Positions 11,775 to 22,805 of a stretch of DNA of 64,000 nt are shown one piece after another. The stretch is from Ciona intestinalis (Eukaryota; Chordata; Ascidiacea; Phlebobranchia; Cionidae): NCBI RefSeq assembly GCF_000224145.3, contig NC_020168.2, positions 3,817,480 to 3,881,479 on the forward strand, written 5' to 3'. A model generated the notes under the pieces. The model saw only the letters and a program-made list of their open reading frames with translations. It did no database searches and was not told the origin of the DNA. The translations under genes and the position numbers were made by a program. Each line of letters starts with the position of its first letter. Within the stretch, counting starts at the first letter, position 1.

Positions 11775-11890
11775 CACAGATGAGAGAGGCCACTCGTAAA
11801 CTCGTTATAACTCCTTTATTTTTTGCATTTTTGCTTGTTTTAAGCAAATAAAAAATATAACGAGTTTACAAGTGGCCTCTCTCATCTGTG
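11775..11890. mobile_element. 116-bp MITE with 35-bp terminal inverted repeats and 7-bp target duplication
   Basis: Begins CACAGATGAGAGAGGCCACT and ends with its reverse complement; the inverted repeats match over 35 bp with one mismatch. It is flanked by CTGTTAC at 11768-11774 and 11891-11897, and the duplicate block (around 10900-10920) has the uninterrupted site AACTGTTACTTGCAG. This is a direct empty-site comparison. The core GCATTTTTGCTTGTTTTAAG recurs in reverse at about 12063-12115, a decayed relative. Confidence 0.9.
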
Positions 11891-12062
11891 CTGTTACTTG
11901 CAGAATTCATTTTGTCCTGCCTCACCTGAACGAGATGTCGCTCGTTAAAAGTTCTGTCTTAGACTGACTTAAATTAATGCTGAAATACACAAAGTTGCCG
12001 TGATGATTATCAGATTCTCTGACGACATAGAGTGTTGATTAAGACGCAAATTGAGCACGTTT

Positions 12063-12115
12063 TTATTTTATTTTTTTATTTGCTTAAAACAAGCAAAAAT
12101 GCAAAAAATCAACTC
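12063..12115. mobile_element. Remnant related to the 116-bp MITE core
   Basis: TATTTGCTTAAAACAAGCAA followed by AAATGCAAAAAATCAACTCG is the reverse complement of the core of the MITE at 11775-11890. Terminal repeats are not recognisable. Confidence 0.55.
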
Positions 12116-12356
12116 GGCAATTATTTTACATTTAAAATGGGTGTATAATTGATACTTTCCGCACATTATAAAATATGATATCTGAAAAAATTAACGTACG
12201 CTATAATTGATAATACCTATTTCGATCTAAATAATAGCGATGCATTATAGTTTTCTTCAAGCTTTTTACAAAGCTTTTGCGATTGCAATCTATCGCATTT
12301 ACGGACCTTTCGCGTGTATAAGTTCACTGAGCCGAGCGTCTTGGACATGGTAGCTT

Positions 12357-12362
12357 TTTATT
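12357..12362 (-). terminator. Poly(A) signal of the Ig-receptor gene
   Basis: AATAAA on the minus strand only about 10 bases past the stop codon at 12372, implying a very short 3' UTR. Confidence 0.5.
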
Positions 12363-12371
12363 GAACGTTTT

Positions 12372-15300
12372 TTAGACCGGAGTCTGAACCTCTTTCATTG
12401 GATCTATTCGCTCCCAGCTCTCGTCTGGATGGTGGGCAATAGCGTAGCGGTTTTCCTCAACTGTATCCCCACTCACAATGCTGGAAGTCTCACTGGAATC
12501 GTCAGTGACTTGGTATTTCATCGAGGCATCAAACGGGCTTTCGCGGGCTTCAACCTCGACCACGTTCGGCACCGAGATGTTATTATCGTCGAGGCCAAAC
12601 CGGGATCCGTATTCGTCACAAAAAGAGGCGTTTTCATCGAAATCGTTTAAGTGCTTAGTAATTGCGCGCTCTTTATGAGATCCATGTGAGCTAGAGCGAC
12701 CGTCGTTTAAATGTTTGCCGTTTCCGTCGTCGCTAAAGCCAGATGTGGACGTGGACGTCGAGTCAACGTAGAAGTTCTTTTTAGTTGAGGGTGGAGAGTC
12801 ATACACGCGGCCGGTAGTCAGCAAAACATCCTTTTCGTGTGTCGGACCAATTTCATTCACATGGTCATTGGATAACTGAATGCAACACAAAGTCAAGATT
12901 AACTTATTCCAATTTCAACAAAATAATTTTAGTATGGTCTACTTACGCTTTTTATTTGATTGGTTTCTTCAGATGGGCTCACACCGTACAAAGGTTTTCT
13001 ATAACAAAAAGCAAAATTATTTTATGCCAATAGAACATACGGTAAAGTTGTTTTTTTTTCCCTCCAGTTATAGTAACGAAGGTCAGAAAAGTATGCAGAA
13101 CAAAAAATGGAAATATCGATAAAATGACAAACGACGTGACAATCATAAGTTAAAAAAATGCCAAAGTTATTAAATAAAGGCGTGATTCTTATTTCCAACA
13201 ACAATAGAGTAGGGGAATACGGGACAGCATATAATATCCAAACATCCTGATCGTGTTTTAAAACAATAACAATGGTGTGTGAGTAGTAAAGGATACGGTT
13301 TTATAACTCTTCAAATCTTCTTTGCTTACTACCAAACGGGAAGATAAAATAGAATGAAAATGTGCCGATTTTCCCCCACCCTACTATTTGTAGTAGAATT
13401 TCAAATATTGTTCGTGATACTTACTGTTTTTCAACGTAGGAGTCAAAGTCTCCGTCTTCCTCTGTATAACGGAATAAAAATAAAATTTAGATTGTAATTG
13501 TTAACCAGTTCAGAATTAAAACGCTAAATTTTAAGTTTAGAATTTGCTTTAGTATTGTGTAAAACACAACATAATGTTAATTCTTTTTTACAAAATATTT
13601 CCCGAAGAAATTTGTAGTACTAGTTTTATTAAGTTCAAAAAGAAATCTTTTAAAGACCGTTGAAAAAAATATCTATATCAAACACAAAGGGATCGAACGT
13701 AATAGTAAAACTTAATTTTTAAAATGATTTAAACTCGTTTCTATCCAGTTAGGGGCATTTATTATTGTCGTGCAGTGGTCTCGTATTTTAACATTGCTAT
13801 GTAGCTTATTACTGGACAATCGTAAACAAGTTTTAATAAGTTTGTTTTCGACCCAAGGGACCGTAAGGTCCATTTAGGAAATCTAATTATATATACCACG
13901 CGAATCATTCGACTTGGCTAATGTATAGACTACAGAAGTTGCGCTACAAATGAAGATCTAATATGATGATGTCATACGGTACTATATCGGCCGGTTATTT
14001 AGACCAAAGTCGAACGTTTGTAGCTGTTGCAAATTATATAAAAAAGGATTTGGGCAGCTGACCGTTTTTTTCTGCGTATTTTGTTGAAATTTGACCGTTG
14101 TTTTTAAGTTTGCGGTATTTGTTTGTATATAAAGCAAAAATTCAAATATTTCCTTTTCTTTCGCTTTCTGTAGTGTGTAATTGCGCATCACACAAAAGGT
14201 GGAAAATATTAGAAAACTTAAAAAGCAAAATAATAAAATAAAAAATCGAACTTACGAACACTCCGTCTCGCTAACTGTCGATCTGTTGGTCTTTTGCATC
14301 CAAAATAGTAGATAACGAAAGAAAGCAGGAATAGAATAAGCAATCCACCGAATGCAATAGCAGCGACCACTGCCCCACTTGCAAGGACCGTCTCATCTTC
14401 ATCATCTCCTACATTTAGACGTCACATTATTATTGCCCGTTGTGTGAAAAGGGACTAACCTTTAAACGCATGTTTAGTTTTTAAATATAGTACTGTGGGG
14501 AAGATGGGACATCTTTAGTACATAATGTCCAAAGTAACCTGAACGTGTTTTAAACAATTAACAACGGTCTATGGAAGTGTGAGGGTACGGTGTTATATTT
14601 CTTTAAATATTTTTTGTTTCTTACGGGGTGGGGCGAGAAAATAGAATGAAATGGTGTCCCACCTTACCCCACTCCCCTACTCTATATATGTTTGTGCCAC
14701 AAGATACCGATATTTTCTGTAATTCTGCTATATTACTGTAGTCAAAGTGTGAGTAGTACGATTTTATCATGTTATGTTGAAGTAGAAGTTATATATAGTA
14801 GGGTCGAAGGAGATGGAACACATTTTGGGTCTATTTTCTCGTCGTATTTGGTAGAATTGTAGTAAGCAGAAAAAAAAACATTTAAAGATTTATAAAACGG
14901 TATCCTCACGACTCCCATATAGACCGTTGTTAATTGTTTAAAACACGATCAGGTTATTTGGATACTATGTGCTAAAGGTGTCCCGTCTTCCCCCTACTGC
15001 ATAATATATTTCCGTTTAATTTTAACACGTTGTGCTTTGCTTTAGTTTTGTTATATAACTTCCGATTTAATCCGCAAAAGTTTAAGGTAAAGAAATGTCA
15101 TGTAAAATAAAACACAACGACAATTCTTACCTACAAACTGATCATTATCTCCAATTATAGCAGGATCACCTGAAAGAACAAACAAGTTTAAATGCCTTAA
15201 TTATTACAGCTTGAAATACAGGGTGTTTTAACCCTGACTTTCGCCATTTATATACCCTTAATTAATGGTGTGTTTAGTCATCGATTTGCACATGTTGTTT

Positions 15301-18300
15301 TAACTCAAGTACATTTTTGAATTCGTTATAGTTTGAGCGAACATAATGAATATAACCTGCTTTATTTTTCGCGTGAACGGATAACAATAGTCGTTATAAC
15401 ATGATGTTCTGTTTAATACACCTTGTGCCAGCTTACAAGTTACCAAGTATGAAACACTGGTAAATGAATAAATGAATGTAACTTATTTACTCTCGCTTGT
15501 GTTAAAAAAACAACACACATACCTTCAGGTACTGCTGTAAATTTAACTGACATTACGACTCGTCCCACTGGATTTTCGATCAAACAAAAGAAAACTTGTG
15601 ATTTTTCAAGGTGAGTTATAAGCCTTGGCTCGTTGGACGTTTCTAAGTCTTCACCCCACCAAGTGAATCTAAACAAAAATCAAATGTTGGTTAGTGGAAT
15701 ATACGTAACTTTTAGCACTGTATGTAAGCTATACGGTAACAACGTAATAACTGCTTTGCATTTTCTCTTATCGTGAAGTTCTACTGTTTCTACTGATAGT
15801 TGTGGAGTAGACCTTTATAGTATTCTGTTAAAGCAATATTCCACAACATTTTTTTTGCACTTTTGCTCGATATAATCTTTAAGATGAATATTTTTGAACA
15901 CAAAACGCCTTTTTGCAGTAAAGCTGTATTAAAGTTTTTTCTGCCGAGCTTTTACAACACTGCAATTTATAACTAGGCTGCCTCTATAGCACCGATGTAC
16001 TGTTATAATAATTATATACTAAACCACGGCATTAATATCACAGGAGAACAACAACTTGTCAATTTAACTCAATCAGCGATCTGTATTGCAATCACGCCCA
16101 ACTCTTAACTAGACAGCGCAATAAATCTTTGCTGGTAAAGTCAAGTTGACCGCATGCCCTTCTCAAAGCAGCGAACTGCGGTCGGATGCTATCCTTCTGT
16201 TGGGAATACAAAACACAATCGAACGCGTCAAGACAAGGACGTTTATAGACCTTGCGTCCAGTTCCGATTGATGACAGCTTTAACAAGTGATGTCATCGCG
16301 TCTGCAGTTCAAGAACCTTATCCTATGGTCTCCGAGGAGCGGGAAACGCAGTCAAATCGACGGTAAGACGGGATTAACATCAATTGGCAACATACTGATG
16401 CATAAATAGCATGACCGCGCGGACCAAAGCGGACAACAGAAAATAGCATTGACTGACAAGATGTTTTGAACACAACAGAAATACTTTCCAATGTATCTAT
16501 ATAGCAACAGAACACGGTATGAACTGCCGTATAAGGTTTAACTTTAGCGTATTCCGCTCGCAAACCTTCTTATCCGTTTAAAGTTCACATCACGAGGCAA
16601 ATATATTTAATCCCCGTATTCCGCATTGGGATTACCAGTATGTAAGAGCGCGGCAAAGTAATGCATTACTTACGTGGGTGATGGAAAGGCTCCTTCGGCG
16701 GTTGCCATTGCTATAACCGTAGTGTTAATTTCGACAGTCTGAGCTGGACTGATCACCATTTCCACAAGACCACCCTTTTTCTGAGACACTGAATCTGTAG
16801 TATTTTGGGTGGTTGCATACGTTGTGTCTGCAAGCAAAGTGCAATAAACGTTTAAAATGGTAAGGTATTCCAACAATGATTTATTTCAGTGATTCTTAAA
16901 CTTTTGGGGGTATTAGCAGATCACTCGGATTTTGCCTTTGCACCAAATTTTAAAATTAAATCGAATTTCACAATTTCACAAAATAAATTCATAAACCTTT
17001 TCCGTGATGTATTGGTAATTAGTTAATTTTTCCCCACATAACTTAAGTAGCGTTGATATACTTACATGGAACTTCTGCACCCAGCCAGTCAAAGTAAACG
17101 GGCACTTGGTTCTGTAAGCTTGGTTCAACTGAAACAAAATAAAAAAAAGTTTTGGCCTAATTTCGTTGAGCGAGAAACCAGTTATTAATCGCATACTCAT
17201 TTTACGCTCAGTAATACAGTTTTAAATCTTTTTAACAGCTCAGGCAATTTGTAATTTTCAAATAAGGAGAAAAGCAGGGACTTCTGCTAAGTTTTTAAAA
17301 GGAGGTTTTGCAATTAAAATATTACTAGGAGACGAGAAGCTCTATGAAGTACTCACCTAATGATACGTTCTTTTTAAGTGTTGTACTTGTTTCTGGGTGG
17401 TTGACCACACACGTGAACGTTGTGCCTTTGTCTTTTGGAGTTATTGTTTGATACAAATAACCTATCGTGTCTGGTCCTTCGCTTACCGTCTGTTACAAAA
17501 TTCAAAAACATAAGTTTGTTAAATTTCTAAATACTACGAAAATAAAACTTGTGAGTAATAGTAGGGTGGGAAAAGATGAGACATTTTTCCATTCTATTTT
17601 CTCGAACATTTGTAGTAAACAAAGAACAGTCAGAGAATTATAAAAACGGATCGTCACGACCCCTACACACCGTTGTTAATTGTTTAAAACACGACCAGGA
17701 TATTTCGATATTATGCGATAAAGCAGTCCCATCTTCCCCCCACCTAACTATATGTATTGCTTGTTTACCTTGGAAGACTGAATTTCCCACGAAGCTTCCG
17801 GAGTAGTAATTATCCACGTGATGTCAGCAGAGGGCTTGGACCTTGTTGACCGACAAGTCAAAGTCAAGTTGTTGCCCGAAGTGAGAGTCGTCAACTTTAT
17901 TCCGCTCGGTGGAACTAAAGAGAACACACATTGAATAAATAAATGATTTCATGTATATTATAATGGGGTAAATGGTGTTTTACCAATTTCTAAATGTTCT
18001 TTGTTTATTGCCAAACAGGACGATAAGAGAAAATAATACCATTAACCATTTTCGCCAAATTTATATTACGTTTATCCTTATGTGGTAAAAAACGACAGTC
18101 GTATCGAATCACGTAATCAGTTGGTAGTTGGTAGTTTTATTACGACCCGATGGAGTATGTTGTCATTTGTCGTAAGTTTTGTAATAGAAGTAAATTATAG
18201 AAACTTGGATTCGAGATATTGCGAACGAAAGAAGGAGGACTACGGCTCTCTATATATAGTATTGTGGGGCACGATGAAACACCTTTAGCACATAATATCT

Positions 18301-20362
18301 AAATATCCTGATCTTGTCTTAAACAATAACCAACGGTTCATGGGGGGCGCACGGATAAGGCTTTATATTTGTTTGAATGTTTTTGTTTATTACTAAATTT
18401 AAAGAGATATTAAAATAAAAAGGTGTCCCATTTTTCCCCACCCTACTACATAAGTACCACTTACCGAATACTGTTAGATGCATAGTAACGCTCATTTCTT
18501 GTGGAATTTCCGACGGCGTAGTTTCATTCACCATCACTGTGACGTCACAACGATAATCCGACTCGTCGTTTCGGTCCAGTGAAGATATTACAAGTGACGT
18601 TTCGTCGTTGGCCAGTTTTACACGATCCTAAAAGCACAAAAAATTAATTTCCTGTTTTTCTCCGTTTTATCAGACGTTAGGATTAAAGATTGTGCGTTAT
18701 AAGGAACAAATTAATATTTCAATTCGCGAGTTTTTAAGAGTTATTTGTTTTCTTTTTCTTCGATTACTTAATCTAGTTCTATATATAGGCACAAGTAGTC
18801 CATATTTTACAGTCAATACTGAATAGAGGATAGAATAACATTATCAATAATTCAGCAACCTATCAACGAGGAGGGATAACACTTCACGGCTCCCATACGC
18901 ATTGCCATAAAACGTGTTACTTTTCTGATTTTTTTAACACAATGTTTTTAGAAACTGAGAAAAAATTACAAAAGAAAGGAAAATAAAAAGCATAAATTTA
19001 ATAACTTTGGTCATCGTTGTCACAAAACTGTAGTTACAATAGTGGTCAAAACAGTTTAACTAAATAAAAACAGAAAACTAGTTTTTGGCGGTGTGGGAAG
19101 GCCGCATGTAAACACGGACACAAATCACATATTAAAGTTTTTTTCCTGTAGGGATATTTTTGAATCGCACACCACAAATACGCAGTGCTTGGTGTAGTCA
19201 AACGAGTTTAAACAGACTTACCAAATATCTGAGGCCAGGCGTGTCCCATTTCGGCGGTTCGTAATAGTAGACTACCGATACTTTTCCATCGTTTAACACT
19301 TTGTACCTTTAAGAAAGCAAAAAAATACAAAATCAGATTTTAATATTTTTAGGAGGTATTTATGACTTCTGCTTGAAGGTACTAATTTTCATATACGGAG
19401 TTTTTTAGACATTCCAGTAAAACCTAATTAAATCAAATTAAATTTACGAAGCAAATTTAAAAGTGTAATAACTACTTTTCAAGAGCAAATTTATCGGCTG
19501 AAACCACATGTGTTTTAGTGGGAACCGACAGAGCAAAATAAAGTGTCAATCAAATTCTGAATTTAGTTTTGATATTGTAGGCCCGGAGAAGATAAAATAC
19601 CCTTTCATTCAATTTCTTACTCTATTTGGTAGTAAACATTTAAAGAATTATACAACGGTATCCTCACGACTCCCCCGGACTATTGTTAATTGTATAAAAC
19701 ATGATAAGGATATTTGGATATTATGAACTAAAGGTCCCGTCTTCCCATACCTTACTATATAAGAAAGTTTATGTTTAATTTTTGTTTTAGTTCTTACCAT
19801 TTTACTTCCTTTACAACTTTGTTAATTTCTGTTTCGACTTTGCAAGTCATTTCTACAGGGTGACCATAGACTCCAGATACGTCGTAATCGTAAACAATGT
19901 TTAGAAAACCGTCAGCTTGGAAATCTGTTGAAACTTGACGTTAAAGGTAAAGTCCAAAATGTTAAGTTTTTAGAAAAGAAACAAAAATGGCTTTAAAGTG
20001 ATGCAAAACCGTTACACAACCATAATACGGATACAGTTAAAGGGTGGAGTAAGATGAGACATGTTTTCATTCTCTTATCTCGGCTCATTTGGTGGTAACC
20101 AAAATATTTACAAAAATGTTCAACCATAGCAAAAAGCGTTGGAAGTTGCTAAAACACAAAAATATTGGATTTATAGGTGCTAATATCCCATTTTACTCCA
20201 CAGTACTATATACCAGAAGCTGTCGAAGTTTTATTTATGCATTCTTCTATTGGCAACGGGTATTTAAACTACCATGTATGCAAAGCTATTAAAACTTAAT
20301 AAGTTCTCACCCATTATGCACCATATAAATACACAGGCCCAGAGTGTCTTCCCTGTCGTCAT
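12372..20362 (-). CDS. Three-Ig-domain type I membrane adhesion receptor
   Basis: Fourteen exons, minus strand, reading from 20362: 20311-20362 (signal peptide, LWACVFIWCIMG), 19798-19924, 19222-19306, 18465-18627, 17769-17914, 17357-17489, 17066-17128, 16674-16827, 15523-15668, 15131-15169, 14256-14408, 13425-13461, 12947-12998, 12372-12875. The sum is 1854 bases, giving 617 residues with all phases in register. Domain 1 is V-like (VEMTCKVE, then DESDYRCDV); domain 2 is C2-like (LTLTCRST, KPSADITWI, TFTCVVNHP) of the kind in nectin, ALCAM and CADM proteins; domain 3 keeps its second Cys (VFFCLIEN) but the first seems to be replaced in TVIAMATAEG. A single helix (VAAIAFGGLLILFLLSFVIY) follows, then a Ser/Asp-rich tail of about 210 residues ending QTPV, a class I PDZ-ligand pattern. 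I cannot assign a one-to-one vertebrate orthologue. Confidence 0.85.
13206..13387. mobile_element. TAGTAGGGTGGGG-type MITE
   Basis: Copy of the most frequent MITE here. Hallmarks of the family: termini like TATAGTAGGGTGGGGAAGA / TCTTCCCCCACCCTACTATA, and an internal CCAAATATCCTGATCGTG, ACAATTAACAACGGTCTATG and TTTGTTTACTACCAAATGGG order. In an intron of the Ig-receptor gene. Confidence 0.75.
14486..14697. mobile_element. TAGTAGGGTGGGG-type MITE
   Basis: Starts TATAGTACTGTGGGGAAGAT, ends CCCACTCCCCTACTCTATA; internal landmarks in the same order as the family. Followed 100 bases later by a copy in the opposite orientation. Confidence 0.8.
14794..15003. mobile_element. TAGTAGGGTGGGG-type MITE, opposite orientation
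   Basis: Starts TATAGTAGGGTCGAAGGAG; internal landmarks appear reversed (TATTTGGTAGAATTG, CCGTTGTTAATTGTTTAAAA), ends GTCCCGTCTTCCCCCTACTG. Confidence 0.8.
15375..15480 (-). mobile_element. SINE fragment, reverse
   Basis: ATAACATGATGTTCTGTTTA and CACCTTGTGCCAGCTTACAA match the reversed SINE 3' half, with TGAATAAATGAATG nearby. Confidence 0.55.
17558..17752. mobile_element. TAGTAGGGTGGGG-type MITE
   Basis: ATAGTAGGGTGGGAAAAGAT start, CCCCCCACCTAACTATA end, internal ACACCGTTGTTAATTGTTTA. Lies in an intron of the Ig-receptor gene a few bases from exon 17769-17914. Confidence 0.8.
18254..18450. mobile_element. TAGTAGGGTGGGG-type MITE
   Basis: TATAGTATTGTGGGGCACGA start, TTCCCCACCCTACTA end; ends 14 bases before the exon at 18465. 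A further degenerate half-copy may lie at 17960-18050. Confidence 0.75.
19575..19760. mobile_element. TAGTAGGGTGGGG-type MITE (diverged)
   Basis: Diverged left end, internal GGTAGTAAACATTTAAAGAA, TATTGTTAATTGTATAAAAC and ACTAAAGGTCCCGTCTTCCC as in the family. Confidence 0.65.
20040..20213. mobile_element. TAGTAGGGTGGGG-type MITE (diverged)
   Basis: AGGGTGGAGTAAGATGAGAC start and TTACTCCACAGTACTATA end. Between exons 1 and 2 of the Ig-receptor gene. Confidence 0.65.
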
Positions 20363-22805
20363 GTTGTCGTATAATCCAAATTGTATTGAAAAAAGATTGT
20401 ATGCCTTAATAAACTGTAAAGTACAAATAAATAAGTTGAAATCGTGACTGATAATGTACAGACCTAACCACCTCGACTGTGAGAATTGATCATCTTATAA
20501 TCTGACTACATTCCTGCGGCCCACTTAACTTTAAACTTATGCTCGTTTCGACTCGATTTGCCTCATATTAAATATGAACTTGCCATTTAGCGAAGCGCCA
20601 TAGGCAAAACTAATGAATAATCCAACGTACTGTATAGGTATACTTGTGATGAGACTTTCTGCTGATTTGGTCAAAGATATCAAGTATGTGTTCCCTAAGT
20701 AAATATGTACTGCTCATACGTATAAAATCAGACGAAAGCCAGAACTTTTCTGTACGTTTCCTATAACTCTTCAAATGACAACTTCTTCTTTGTATTTTTC
20801 TGCTACGTGCTTTAAGATACCAGAATAACCAATACTCTGTACTGTTAATTCAAGGCGTGTTCGAAAGACGCTAACATAGCAAATACTGGATTCATCAATG
20901 AATAACTAATCTAGGCCGCCACCCAAAACTTATGTAAACAGTCGGTTCTCTCCGAGTTTAAAGTGTATTCAAACAACAGAGCGACCGATTTCAATTCTCT
21001 GCTCCATCGGTGGTCCAGTGGGCCTTTCATACTCCATCAGCAGAACTTGCCAAAAACAATAACTTTAAGCGGATACATGGAGATTATCCTTTGGGAAAGG
21101 GAGCACAGGATCGCTGAATCTCAAGAGAACTTATAACTTGTCATATCTACATACAAAAGTCGTCCTAGTGCGTATACCTTGTACCTTAAACGATTTTTAA
21201 CTGGCTCACTTGAACAAACAAGGTTTCCGCTGTCTTACAATTTCCACAATACATGTAGATTGTGTTTCCTTTATACGAGAATAAAAGGCGAATTCCATCC
21301 TCCACAGCGCAAAGTTGTGACACTAATCTGTAACTTAAGCGAAACAGGAACCTAATACGAATTTGAATCTGTAGATAGGATTTCTGAAATAACAAATATT
21401 ACGAAACCTTACAGTCTAAAGTGTGTAATGTTTCTAAGGCCGAGCCCTGCCGCTGCTTGCGTACCTGTTTAAACTATCCATGCTAGTCTAAACAGTTCCG
21501 TAATTTACGCCTGACCTGTATTGGTGTAATTCAATATATTTGACATGTGCTGTAGCAAAAAAACGTACTCTGAAATAGGCATCTTATACCAAGTGTTGTC
21601 TAGTCACTGAAATGCGAACTATGTTATCTTGTTGGCTGTCTGCTGTGTTTATACTACAACCCAGCAATTAGTTAGACTGTAACTTTGTCTCAACAATAAC
21701 TCGCGAGTGTAAGCGCCCGTTGCCGTAGAGAAACGAAGAAACTCATTGTTGTATGCCCTCCAGGCGTTTTAAAACACTCAAGTGACGTCACAGGGAGAGA
21801 GATATGCTCCATCGAAAGCGCGAAACCACGATTTCGACTCCTACGCAGTTTGATTAGCAGGTGAAAAGACAGCGTCGATTATCTCAGATTGGAATGTCTG
21901 ATAGCTAGAACTTGAATGCAGATTGCACTGAACGTACATTCCAAATGAATCGTATGGACAAATCTAGATAAAAGTGTTTTGTTTTTCTAATTAACCACTA
22001 AACAAGTTTACTGGTCCGCGTAAAAATTGTCTAAATCCAGACAAACTGGCGTTGGTAAGATTATGGTGTTAAAACCGCATCATAATGTTTAGATCTCAAA
22101 CGTAAAATCAGATTTACATGCTTGCCTGAACAACCACAAAAGCCTTTACGAACGCGTCTGCATTTGAAGTTTTAAGAAATCCAAAATAAACCGAAAAAAC
22201 GCATCTTAACGTGATTTATTTTTAAAAACAATTATTTTCAAAAACGTGTATTGGGACAATTTTACGCTGGGATTACATTTTAACAACCGTTTCGGGCAAA
22301 ATAACAAACGAAATGGTCTGTAGCATATCGGAAAATCCACACAAGGCAATTATAATACGCATCATTAATTGTGTATTCTGTTCTGTATGCGTGAGGTCCT
22401 ACGACGGGAAGGCCATGTGATTTGGAATTTAGACTAAAAATGGTTAAGTTTAATACAAACATGCATTTAATTAAACAATAAAGTGAATGAGAGAAGACGG
22501 GGACACCTTTTGCACATAATATCATTCATTCATTCACAACCAAAAATGCCAATCGTGTTTTAAACAATTAACAACATCTATACGAGTCGTAAGGATACGG
22601 TTTTATAATTCCTAAAATATTCTTTGTTTACTACCAAATAAGACAAGAAAATAGAATGAAAAGTGTCCTATCTTCCCCCACTCTACTATATACAGTAATA
22701 ATCCCGTCTCTTAGTTCACAAAACAGACTCTAATTATTGCAAAACGGTGCTTTGTATTGAGTTGATATGTGTTGGTCAAAAAGAAAACATTGCGCATTAA
22801 AATGA
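20363..22805. other. 2.4-kb spacer between the Ig-receptor and anamorsin genes
   Basis: No convincing exon on either strand: the short open frames lack splice context and recognisable similarity. It must hold the promoter and 5' UTR of the Ig receptor (minus strand, reading away from here) and the 3' UTR of anamorsin. A CRE-like palindrome TGACGTCA lies at 21783-21790. One MITE is at 22488-22692. Confidence 0.6.
22488..22692. mobile_element. TAGTAGGGTGGGG-type MITE
   Basis: Family internal order present (AGACGGGGACACCTTTTGCA to TTCCCCCACTCTACTATATA), with a short ATTCATTCATTC insertion near 22525. Confidence 0.7.

Larger units (their letters stand above)
11076..12010. repeat. Second tandem-duplicated block, copy 2
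   Basis: Partner of 9945-11025; it runs on into unique sequence (GATGATTATCAGATTCTCTG), so it is the copy linked to the Ig-receptor gene side. Confidence 0.8.

Noticed and set aside
12429-12678. Plus-strand frames opposite the Ig-receptor cytoplasmic exon
   Set aside because: Antisense shadows of a real exon whose splice phase and reading frame are consistent.
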